A stretch of DNA of 64,000 bases from Sphagnum magellanicum (lineage: Eukaryota > Streptophyta > Sphagnopsida > Sphagnales > Sphagnaceae), in assembly GCA_021904315.1 (NCBI GenBank), contig CM038923.1, positions 15,444,038 through 15,508,037 on the forward strand. The letters are read 5' to 3'. Below are positions 26,238 through 37,056 of this stretch, in pieces. A model generated the notes under the pieces. It saw only the letters and a list, made by a program, of their open reading frames with translations, did no database searches and was not told the DNA's origin. Position numbers and translations under genes: made by a program. How positions within the stretch are numbered: position 1 is the stretch's first letter; each line of letters begins with the position of its first letter.

Positions 26238-29200
26238 ATGAGCAGTGGAGCACCATGTGGGGCTTGCAAGTTTCTGCGTCGGAAGTGCGTGCGAGGTTGC
26301 ATCTTTGCACCCTACTTCGGCGCCGATCAAGGCGCGGCCAGGTTTGCAGCAGTGCATAAGATCTTCGGGGCCAGCAATGTTGCTAAGCTTTTGCTGCATA
26401 TTCCCATGCCACGCCGCTGTGACGCCGTGCTCACCATCAGTTACGAAGCACAGGCCCGTCTCTCCGATCCCGTCTACGGCTGCGTTGCCACCATCTTCGC
26501 CCTCCAGCAACAGGTGATCCCTTTATTGCGCCTTTTTTCTATCCCGGCATTAGCGCTGGCCATGCTCCCAAACCCCAAGCGCGAGCGCAGACCATCTTCA
26601 ATCTCTCTTGAACTTTGCACCTTGGAATCATGAGTAGCTAGCCGTCCATATGTATCTCTGAAAAAGGATGCAGCGCCCGGTTCACTAGGTTCGTTCAGCA
26701 TGATCTTTGCTGATCAGCTTGTTTGATTGCTGGGCAATTGTCCATAACGATACCTAGATTATGCGCAGACAAGCAATGAGCGAATCGGCTGGTACAGGGA
26801 TCATAGGCAGTCATCAGCAACCAAGCCATTTGTGCTTACAAGTAGTTATACGCTCCCGTTCATGCTCAACCTGTATTCGGAGCGTGTGCCTGGAGTTTCC
26901 AGTTAACATCACTCTTGCTAGTACTCACAAACTGATTACACATATGTGAGCCGGTTACATGTGCAAACGGGTTTGGCTCCTGGGTCTAGTGCAAACGTTG
27001 TAGATTACAGCGGCCCATGCGAGTCTGCTGAAGTCCGAATGCAGCCGTATATGTCTATTGAAGAGGCATTCATAAACGCTTGGCAGCTACCAGGACAAGC
27101 TCGCGCACACACGCACATACACATACGTGGCTGAAGGTGGAGGACTACCATCTGCCCATCTGCTCTCTAAGGGATACTGCAGAGGTTGCATGATCAGGAA
27201 CTTGCAACATTTTGCTGAGTCCATGACTGCGACTTGCTGAATCCTTGAAGACAACATGCAGTTGTGAACCAGTCGAGCTTTGTAATTGTACCAAGTCACC
27301 CAGACCAGTCAAGCTGATGAGCCCTAATGTTCCTAGGATAATTCGTGGACGCTAAGGGCACTCTCTAAGAATCTGTTGTGCGCTGCCATTCAGATGGTTG
27401 CCTTAGGAATGCTTCTTTCTCATGTTGTATCGACTCTAGATGTTTTCTTCGGTCCGAGCTTCACTTCAAAGGCAGATTGTGAATAGAACCGGCCTTGTTG
27501 ACTGGGGCAAATATGTTCGAAAGAACTAAGTAGTGCTTTGGATTGGGCCTGTTCGTTTAGAACCTAACATCGACAATGTACAAACTGACTTCATTCAAGG
27601 AGCTCTTGAATGTGTGGCATCGGACTTAGGTGTTACTATCTAGCTACCTAGTAACGCCCCAGCATATAGCTGCAGCTGGTGCTCAGTTATCTGAGAAACC
27701 TCCAATACGAGCCTGTGTGTGTGTTCAGGACCCGAGCGAGTGTTGTGCTCTCCCTTTAACTCAAAGTTAAAAGTTGATCAATCACCGTACATACGAGATT
27801 GCAACACTTTGAGAAAAGACTTGATTAATTATGGGCATCGTGACTAGTACTTTCGACATTTCGAGAGTCCGTGTATCTAGCTGGAACCGTCTTGCCTGTC
27901 ACCGGAAAATGACTCATGTTAGTTTCCAATAGTGCGTCAGGGATCGCTTCCTGTTTTAGAGTCTAGCTAAGTCATTTGCAGAGAGCAATATTGAATAGAT
28001 ACCATAGCTAAGGATTGCATATTCTTCAAACTTTTGAAATCACCTCTTCCATAAACATTGCGTGCATCTTTTTGACGAGTTTATGAGCATCAAGTGGGGC
28101 CATCTTGAAGCGTTGCGCCAGGGGATGCATGCATTCTCTTGTCGCCTAGCAACTGGTATGAGGTACTGTAGTCCAGAACAATATTGTACTCCAAATAGTA
28201 ATACTGTATACCGGATTCAGCTGTACATGTAGATAATCGTTGAGATGAACTGTTTCTGAATGTAGCTAGATGGTTGCGTTATTGCGAAAATGCTGCTGCT
28301 GCTGCTCGCATCATATAGTAATAGAGTTCACAACGTCGTCATGCGACGCATGAACGCAGCTCTATAGATAATTTCTTCCGTTTCTCAGATTACATGGAAA
28401 GTTCTCGAGAATTAATACGGTATCCGGATCAATCGAGTTACCATGTTGCAAAACTTTCGGTGTGACCCAAAGAGCGAAGTTCAAATTAGTGGAGTTCTGG
28501 AATAGGTCGACAGCTTGTGGATGCAGGATCCTTAATGATCTTTTAACTAGGATTGATCTCATTCAGCTTGAGATGAACCTGGGCTCTAGCAAAGAAATGA
28601 GGATAATCCAAAGAATCTTCTTCTTTTATTATAGGCCATCCGCTAGTCGGCATTGGACCATTTTGACTCTTGCAAGCGCAGCTTATATAGAGCTTGGGAT
28701 TCTTAAGGGGTTGGACGTCTATGTCGTGCTGATCTTCAATCCATCGTTCTTTTTGGCAACTGAAGCAGCTCTTTAGACCGGTGTATCTAGGGCTTCAAGT
28801 ACTTGCTTTAGTACCTGTAAATGCTTCTAGACCTGCTATCTAATCCACACTGTGTATATTACTATCAGCAGTAGTTTCAACATGTCCCTTCTCCTCTTGT
28901 GTGCATTGTTGCACATTTTAAGATCATCTGGGTTGCAGTATTGACTGTGGACTTCTGAGGAGAAATTATTGACAATATACTGAGTTAAATCTAATCTCAT
29001 GTCTCCCCTTAATCGTCCGGCGTCTTCCTTCCTTCCTCACTCCTGATTAGTGATCAACAAAAGGGAAGGCCCAGCTGGCCCCCTGAGCCAACTGCGTGTT
29101 CATGGGCAACTATTAAAAGCATTGCTCGCATGAACTCGTTGTTGCAGAGTGTGAAAGGGATGCAAATTAAAAACTGGTTGATCAGTTTAAGAATGTGAAA

Positions 29201-30041
29201 TTCAACTGCAAACCAGTCAGGATTTTCTGCACTACGCTTGGGGTCACACATTTGTTAAGAGATCTCCCTTATCCGCAAGCCGTATAGTAGACTTCAAGGA
29301 GAGAATGACTCAACAACTGGGATAATCCTGTTATCTGTGGATGCTCTGTAAGTCAGAGTTTGATCGTCAGTGTGAGCTGATCTGTCCTTAGAGATTCTGA
29401 TAATGATCAGCTGGGTTGACCAGCGCAATAGTCACATGTGAGATCGAGCAAACTCATGTGTCTAAAATGCGTTTCTAGTGTCTACAGATACGCGCAAGGG
29501 AAAAGGATTGTACTTCCGGGGATCAAGGATGGTAATGAAACCGTGGATTGACATCATGCAGGTGGCAAGTTTACAAGCGGAGTTAGCGATGGTTCAAGCA
29601 CAACTAGCGGATCGGCACGCGGCGGTTGCAGCCCACCTTCAACAGCAACAACATCCACAAATGGGAGCTGGCTTGTCGTCCTCGGCTGCAGCTGGTCAAG
29701 CAGCGTACATGCAGCAGTTCGAGCAGCAGTCGGATCAACTGAACATCCCACCCACCTCTGCACTGTCCATGTCCCTTGCCAGTGGGTCGGGCTCGCCCGC
29801 AGCTGCACACAACTACTTGAGAATAAAAGAGGAGGGACGCAGGCCGTACCATGCAGAAATGCAGCATGATTTTCGGTACGGGATGCCATCCAACGTCCCA
29901 CTGGAGCCAGCTCTGTCCCACCAAGCCCTTGTGCAGCAGGCCGAGTCTTTGGAGAAGCCTAGGACCGGCACACTCTCGGATCAACCCGACGATGGAGAGC
30001 TTCAAGCTCTTGCTCATTCTCTTCTGCGACGGTCCAAATAG
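26238..30041 (+). CDS. LBD: class I LOB-domain (LBD/ASL) transcription factor, two exons
   Basis: A plant-specific DNA-binding regulator of organ and root development, expected in the nucleus. Exons are 26,238-26,513 and 29,562-30,041, joined in phase 0 (CAG|GTGATC to ATGCAG|GTGG); the protein is 251 aa, a usual length. The start is the first in-frame ATG; the 198 upstream in-frame codons are open but contain none. The LOB domain covers about residues 7-112. Its zinc motif is C-x2-C-x6-C-x3-C ([15 protein letters not shown]). The GAS block runs from [10 protein letters not shown] and keeps the DP-V-YG proline, and an L-x6-L-x3-L-x6-L zipper ([12 protein letters not shown] onward) spans the splice junction. 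The tail is Gln/Ala/Ser-rich, without a recognised motif. [10 protein letters not shown] and LLHIP resemble the LBD16/18/29/30 clade from memory; exact orthology needs a tree. No damage is seen. Confidence 0.95.
26514..29561 (+). other. single 3,048-nt intron of the LBD gene
   Basis: The intron starts GTGATC and ends ATGCAG. It splits the LOB-domain zipper directly after LQQQ, a position where many class I LBD genes carry their intron. It is CpG-rich like the surrounding island and has no recognised repeat insertion or embedded gene. A (CTG)5 run lies near 28,291-28,307. It is long for this family and could hold regulatory sequence. Confidence 0.85.
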
Positions 30042-33000
30042 AGGATCATCACCAATACTGCTGCAACAACCGGTTCAACCGTCGTCGTTTGTGTTAGGCG
30101 TCTCAACCGTCGTTTCATCTGATCTCGTTATGTAGCTCCTGCTAAATTTGATTTACTTTAACTCAAAGACTCGACTTCGAGCCGGCCATCGACAAGGACC
30201 TCGGGTCTAGTGAATATCACTTATCAATCTAGCAACAAAGCTGCTCCAAGATTAATCTCCTCGTAAGGCCCGTGGCTGAAAATGGTTTGTACATATATCC
30301 GGAGAGCCTTGTGGTTCACGCTGATCACAGCATCGATCCATGACGGAGGGAGAGTCCACATCATCCACAGCTGGGATAGTAAAGTGCTGTAGTACTTACT
30401 AGTCTGCATTGCAGCTGTGGCGTCAACTGACTCTGAATGCTAACGGAATATCGGAGGCGATAGAATGGGCGATCACAAGTACAGAAAGCTGCAACGATTC
30501 AAACTCTTACTTAAAAGAGGAAGCTAGCTAGCAAGCTAGATTTTTTAAGCTAAGGAGTGGAGAAGCCCAACCAGACTGCACATGATCCGCGACCCAGGCC
30601 GTGTTCTTCACCTCCAGAGGTTTTGGCTGCAGGTGCAAGATCAAACACTTCGCTGGATATAACTAGTCCTGAACTGCGGTACCAAATGAACGTAAGGACA
30701 GATCCTGCTGGTTGTGGAGATACTTTAACAACAGGTCGATATCATCACTAACAGCTAAAAGACATTTGTGTCCTCGACGATGTAGCAGCTTGCAGCATAC
30801 TAACCCAGAGTGCTTAGTTTCTGCATTTCATTGTTTTGTCGGAAGTCTAGAAATTTAGCAAGTGATGGATCCCATGAGATCAAACGCTCTTCATGAGCGT
30901 ACTTCACTTGCAGGTTGCGCAGCTTGAAGGGGTTCCTGGACGATTACTGACAAGCGTACTCTAAGTCAAGTCTTTCTAGTTAGCGTAGCTACTGAAGTGA
31001 TCAACAACAGCTTTGTGATAGTAGCTAGTGGCTGTGATCCATGATGAAGGTTATCATAGTAAAGTGGTCACAAAACACCTAGTCTAGTTGCACTGGGCAA
31101 GAAGCTTGAACACGAATATGTCATGTGATCACAGTTAGAGCTGGCTCATGCAGGGCTGGCAGCAGCAGTTACATGCATTGGATATGCATGGAAGGGGTTT
31201 ATAAGTCACTCGGAGCTGCCTCCCTTGATTTGCCGAGCTGGGGGTTTGGGGTCACGAATCTTCACCTTGGGATACTTTCTCTGATGGATCAGCTCCTGTA
31301 TTTTCTCCCTGCACGCACTTATTTGTATGTCATTTGGGATTGTTCCACCTCACCTTGTGAGAGCGAGAGAGACAGAGACAGAGACAGAGATGACTGATCT
31401 TATGTAATGTTGCATCAAAGAAATGTAAAGTGATTCACTTGGATGCATGTCATGACTTGTTCCATATCTAGATGCTGTGCATCACAGTATATATGAAAAC
31501 TGGTTGGATATTGATTAACTGCATGTGGAATACTTCTCAGCTACAGGGCGCACTCACCTCTGCGATTCTAGCTGAATGTCGCAACTGTACGCAAAAGCTC
31601 GTAACGAGAATGTCACACCCAAGGTAGAGCTGAAATCTGCTGCCAGTAACAATAATTGGGGTATTCCTTGAAGAGTTGCAAATTAACCTCTGCTCGAGTT
31701 CTGAAAACCAGTATTCCCGGGATGTTTCCTGACGTTTGATTTTTACTGCCCAGACAAAGTAATTTCATCAATGGCACCGTCTGTCTGATGTGTAATAAGT
31801 AAGTCCAGTTTGCAGAGATCAGTTCTTTGCAAGAGGCGCCCATGATGCTTGCTCAACTGGCTTATACGTACAGGTCTGATTTCGCATTTAGAGAATACCT
31901 TCCAACCTTCATATCAGATCACTAAACATGTGCTCATGGTGTCCATCTGGTTCATTCCTGAACATCAACTCCACTTGCTATATTCTACTTATCTTAAATG
32001 ATCATCGGATGATCATCAGAGCTAGCCTTGCATCAAATCAGCATGTCTTGCAAGAATCTGCTGCCACATGCAAAATTCCATTCAACTTACAGAACTTATC
32101 CTTAACACTAGAGCTCTAAGGACTTGTAATTTAGATTACTTCATGGAAACCTTTTTTGATCTCTTGCAAGCGTTAAATAGTTTGGCACATCTTATACAAA
32201 CTTGTTCAGAGGAGCTGGTGAGCTTGCAGGAATATGGGACCTTCCACTGCAACTAGTTACGTTCTAAACTCCCAAAATGATGACCTGAGGAAGTCATATA
32301 TATATATATATAATTCATGGAGTTCTGGCAACTGGTTTAGTCTTACACTCATATTGTTCATCCTTCCAAATTCCTAATGCCAAGAACGGCTCTACACTCT
32401 GATTGATCATTACAAACAACTTTGCACAATAGTTTAATACCTCAACTTGCAGATAGTCACAAGATCACTCGGTGAATGTTCTTCTTGCTCCACATGTGAT
32501 GACAAGATGCATTATAAGAGCATTTATATTAAACTGGCAAGATAGACCTGTTCTCAAGTTCGAAGAAGAAGCTTGCACTGAATTATCAAGCTAGCTTAAG
32601 CAGCTTTCGCAAGGCTTAGCCTAATACTATTGATCATGACAAGCCTTGCACTGCAATTGAGTTCTCGAGAATCTCTCTAATTGATACGGGATAATCAGAC
32701 TGCATGATTCAAGTTATACTGCATACTGCAGCTAGCTATAAGGACCTTGCAAATAGAAAGCTGGAGATGCTGATTCCAAGGAACTCTATAGGTTGTTATA
32801 TAAATTGCAGCTGTCTAGATCCGTCAACTACACACTGTTAAATGTAGTGCAGTCTAGTAGAGACACTTCTTCCGAGGCACGAATTTTCGGAATTAGATGA
32901 TTCGTCTACAACTACACAAATAATATATTAATGGTGAGCTACAACGATAATGAAGAATTTGCTGCAGAGCCATTTGAAGGTTACTTTGCAGCAGATCGGC

Positions 33001-33500
33001 GTTGCAAATACTTGACCAGTTCCTGAATTAATAACTACTATTCTAGTTTCCAGTGGGCATAATTGATACAAAACCTGATTGCTATACAATCAGAAATATT
33101 AACATACAGAACTCTAGTATGGAGGCCTGAACAGAACACCTTAACCATGAATGCTGAGATGCTGAGATTCATACATACAACTTAACTGCAAAAAGAAAGA
33201 TAGTGTCTGTCTGCAGACACGTGAAGCCCGCTTTAGGATGCGCATCTAGCAAGCTAATTCCAACACTTAAAAAGTTTTGTGGCAATGCCCGTTTAGTAAA
33301 GTATTCTAATAGTGGTAAATAGAATACTTTACTAAACTACATTCAAAAATTCTACATACATGCAACAACAATTTCAGTACTGCTATCCCTGCAATGGGTA
33401 TAATATATAATGTCATGTCAATCCATTCTTGGAAAAAGAAGCAATGCCATCTGAACCCAAATTAGCAGATAACGTCCAACTGTGCATCATCCCATATTGA
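30042..33500. other. 3' flank of the LBD gene, no further gene recognised
   Basis: The DNA stays CpG-richer to about 33.2 kb. Short frames occur on both strands without a family signature. Simple repeats are GAGACA units (about 31,366-31,390) and a TA run (about 32,298-32,313). The LBD 3' UTR must begin here, but no unambiguous polyadenylation signal was singled out. Confidence 0.5.
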
Positions 33501-33511
33501 CGTTTTTTTAC

Positions 33512-33919
33512 CAGTGTTGTACTGTTCTTTGATGTTTTCAAAGAAAAACACATCAGGTTCCGGGTATTTCCAAAAGTCTTAAATCCGCATCAGAGAACCG
33601 GCTGGTTCCAAGCATCTCAAAAACAGCAGAACCAAAAGAACCGCTGGTTCCAGGTATTTTCAAACCCCTCCAAGAACCATCGATTTTCATGATTTAGAAA
33701 CCCCCCGGTTCTTTCTCGGTTCTTTCCAGGTTCTTTGACTCTTAATTTTTTTTTCCAGGCAGGTTCCAGGTTTGGGTACCATGGAAAATTGATTTGTCGG
33801 GTTAGGTTCCAGGGGCGCCGGAGGTTTCACGGAATTGGAACTGCCTGTCATATATACCTGTATATCTGTTTTGAAAACTGGAAAAGAACCGGCACTTCTG
33901 AACAAACCACCCAACACTC
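33512..33919. mobile_element. short non-autonomous hAT-type element, GGTTC-rich
   Basis: The ends are CAGTGTTG on the left and CAACACTC on the right, inverted with one mismatch. The flanking eight bases are TTTTTTAC (33,504-33,511) and GTTTTTAC (33,920-33,927), seven of eight identical. Both fit the nTnnnnAn target pattern of Ac-like hAT elements. The interior is 408 bp with many GGTTC/GAACC motifs and no coding capacity. Related GGTTC-rich DNA is at 20.1-20.4 kb and 63.4-63.7 kb. Confidence 0.65.
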
Positions 33920-34414
33920 GTTTTTACTGCAATCTAAGATTGACAGGAACTCTGACCAATTTGGTTGATAAGGAACTCGATCAATTTGGCTGATATTAAA
34001 CTCGATCTATGAATACATTAGTATATACATCCAGGGATGGGTTATTTGTCCAGCACCCACCCCACGCTTTGTCAAGGAGGTTGGGAGGTCCTGCGCCAAG
34101 TAGGTTTGTAAGAGGGAAGGGTACGTATGTTTCAAGCTTCAGATATAGAGAGTGCAGACACCATGTTAATTATTTTTTGTTACATAGATAATTTACTTAC
34201 ACCTTATTTAAATTAATTAGCACATATACAATGTACTGATGGCTGAGCTTGGTAGTTGATGTTCTATTAAACAGCTGCAGACTGATCAATCAATCTACTT
34301 TTTCAAAACAAATCTTGCACAATTTCTTAAGCTCAAGAGTTCAGTGACTCTAGTAGTTAATCTAGATCAACAGAGTCCTACCGAATTAGCGGTGATTTTT
34401 GCACTCTTCTTCAT

Positions 34415-34510
34415 CAGCCAGAGCGATGAACCAACAGCTAACCGACTTGCACCATCCATTGGAAGCCTGTGTTACCTCTCAGTTACAGTGGATGAACCGC
34501 ATCTGACTTG
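34415..34510 (+). repeat. diverged copy of the 79-bp unit seen at 63.7 kb
   Basis: The blocks GCCAGAG, a GAT-CAACA-like block, CACCATCCATTGGA, GCCTG and GTGGATGAAC occur in the same order as in the duplicated unit at 63,704-63,862. Both loci lie near GGTTC-rich repeat DNA, so they probably belong to one larger interspersed repeat. Confidence 0.45.
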
Positions 34511-34529
34511 ACGTCAGGTTAATCTACTT

Positions 34530-34690
34530 AAGTAACATGTATTATCTAAAAGATAGTAGGTCCTGTAGGTAAGTAGGTAAGATAATAGGTGGTTACTAGC
34601 TAGGTGAGTAGATGTGCATCTATTAGTTAGTAACTTAGTACCTAGGTAAGGGCCCAAATGGGTTGTTAGTAGGTAGGTATAGAAACACTT
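34530..34690. repeat. GTAG/TAGG-rich degenerate repeat
   Basis: Irregular GTAGGTAAG, TAGGTAAG and GGTAGGTA units recur. They resemble the 9.4-9.7 kb tract in type but not in regularity. Confidence 0.5.
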
Positions 34691-34809
34691 TGAAACTGAT
34701 CTCAACCTGAGTGGTTAGATAGGGATTGAACTGGAACCCATTGGAAAAGTATACCGTGTGCTCTCACCATCCATGTCTGTATGCTGGTCAGGTGGCTGTT
34801 GGTTTACTG

Positions 34810-35268
34810 CAGTGTTGGCTGGTTATTGCTTCTTTTTAATAATCACTCCAGGTACGTTTTTTCTTTTTTCTTTTTTAATTTGGGGATCACACAGGTTATC
34901 AATATCAATAGACAAAGAAATTGGGTGCCAGGTGATTATCAAATAATTGAGTAATAACCTTCAGTTATGCATAACAGTAAGTTTTCAAATGATTGGTGGA
35001 GAACCACCAGTTAACCTGCCAGTTATACACAGGTTATCGGGGTTTATTATTATTATTATTATTTTATTTTTTTAAACATATCAATGTTTAAAGATTGATA
35101 ACCATTGATAAACTACCTAGATGATAATGGGTCATCCAGGTAGGTTACTAAATTTTAATACCAGATGGTTATCAATTTAACCGGTTATCAAAAAATCAAT
35201 AACCAACTGTTAGGTTATTAATAACTGGGTTGATAACCAGGTCAAAACTCAATGCCCGGCCAACACTG
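34810..35268. mobile_element. short non-autonomous hAT-type element, GGTTAT-rich
   Basis: The ends are inverted: CAGTGTTGGCTGGTTATTG on the left and, read on the other strand, CAGTGTTGGCCGGGCATTG on the right, with few mismatches. Flanking bases GTTTACTG and CTTTACTA agree at six of eight positions, a weak duplication. The 459-bp interior is full of GGTTAT/ATAACC and a TTA microsatellite (35,044-35,064). It has no open frame. A truncated, inverted copy lies at 46,678-46,890. Confidence 0.65.
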
Positions 35269-35269
35269 C

Positions 35270-37050
35270 TTTACTACTCTGTTGGCATGAACATGTTTCG
35301 GTTACCCAGGCATCGGGCAGGTATGTGAGAGGGTAGGTCTTTGGACCATTGGAAAGGACAATTACAGTGCTTTAGTGAAGAGGTTAATATTTTCTAAGTA
35401 CATTTTCAATATTTTTTCATAGTTGTACATATCAAGCTTCTTCTTTTTTTAAAGGGAGAAAGCAGCTGAAGGTATCCTTTTTTCTTTTCCTTTCAAGTTT
35501 GAAAAATGGGTCTAGGCTTGAATAAAGTTTTATTCTTTGTGAGAAAAAAGTGTAAAGGATGTCAATAAAGTGAACTGGAATGAAAATGCTCTGCAAAAGG
35601 AGTCAGTACAGTAAGAAAGTTTTGCAGTTAATTGGCCAATGTAAAGATAGGATGTTTGCCTGAGCCCATAAGCGCACGGAAAAGGAGGGACTTGACATTT
35701 TTAATTTCACCACACCAATAGTTTTGCCCCAAAGCTGCAGTTTTGAATCTTTGTAGTGTACAATAAAGTCTATTATTTCCAGATTTCTAATTCTTTTTTT
35801 CTTTTTTGCCTTTTTTTCCTTTCTTTTTCAAAGGGAAGTCGCAGAGAGCTTTACAAATTTTGCTCAGGCTGAAAAACAAAGTACATGAATTCAGATGATT
35901 ACTGGTTTGGCAAAATGAATTGGGGTGTCATTTTGCCCAGTGCCAAATTTTGCCAAAATGTGAAAAAATAAAAATAAAAGTGAGTATTTTGTCACTATAT
36001 TCCTGTTTTTTCTGAAAAAGTCACCAAATTTCCCTCTCTTGAAGATTCTCACCACATTTCAACCCTAATTTTAGTTTGGTAGCAAATTTTTAACTAGCTC
36101 TTTTTATTACATTATAGACAAGTGCTTATAAACATTGTAGCAAGTTCTTATTACATTGCAAGCAGCCATTACATTAATACATTGGAATACCTTCCAAAAG
36201 TTAGAAGAAGAGAACTGTGCTTATGTTCATAATTGGCCAAGATTGGTATATTGTTTTTTTATGAGCCAGTAGGCTCCACATGGCTGTGCAAAACTCTTAA
36301 CTTCTAGATTAGTCATATACTATTTCAATCCTTCTTTTGACCCAGATTAAATGTCATAATTTGTGTACATGGGACAGTAACATGACTTAAATGGATTTCG
36401 AGGTTTTTACCATGATTCCAATGTGGGGGTCAATTCGCCTTGGCACAAATGGCTAAAACAACCCTTTTTCTTAACTTGCATTTTCATATAATGAAATGTT
36501 TGGGTGATAGAAACATTTCCATAATACAAAAGTACTTTTTTGAAATATTAGAGTACACGAACAAAGATCATTCCATACACCTTTCTGAAAGGCTTGCCAT
36601 CCAAGGAATCCTTTTAACCAATTCCCGTTTTCATCCAAAGGAACAATGATGTATATATATCACATCCATTATTAACAAAAAAAATATGGATGATGATAGA
36701 TTATTTTCATGAACCACAAACCAAGTTACACAAATTATCTTCCAAATGTTTAAAAGCATCTATTATGTAATCTAAATATTTTACAAATGTTGAGAAGTGA
36801 TGGTAAATTTTGGTGCCAACGCATCAAAGCTGTCACAATTTGAGCCATCACAAGCTGCTGAGTATTTTCCAAAGTTCAACTAAATTCAAGGTAGATACAA
36901 AAGCTGTTGAGGAAGTTCTTCTAAATGGAACAGATGTCTTTGTGGTGTATACACCACCCAAAGACCCAAAGACTAAATTCCATTTCTTGCCATAATGTTA
37001 TCAGAAAATCAATCACTACCTAAATGAGCTACTGTGGCAGGCCTGGCCAG
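35270..37050. other. intergenic 3' side of the macro-SEC14 gene
   Basis: AT-rich DNA without a recognisable gene. It must contain the 3' UTR of the macro-SEC14 gene, which is transcribed toward it. The stretch near 35,780-35,830 is T/C-rich. No element ends were recognised. Confidence 0.45.
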
Positions 37051-37056
37051 GCTATA

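Larger units (their letters stand above)
22900..33200. other. GC- and CpG-richer island around the LBD gene
   Basis: CpG dinucleotides are frequent throughout this roughly 10-kb stretch (for example many within 25.6-26.6 kb). They are scarce in the AT-rich DNA on both sides. Few of the interspersed repeats seen elsewhere fall inside it. It contains the LBD gene, its long intron and its flanks. Retained CpG usually points to low cytosine methylation in the germline; that is inference. Confidence 0.7.
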
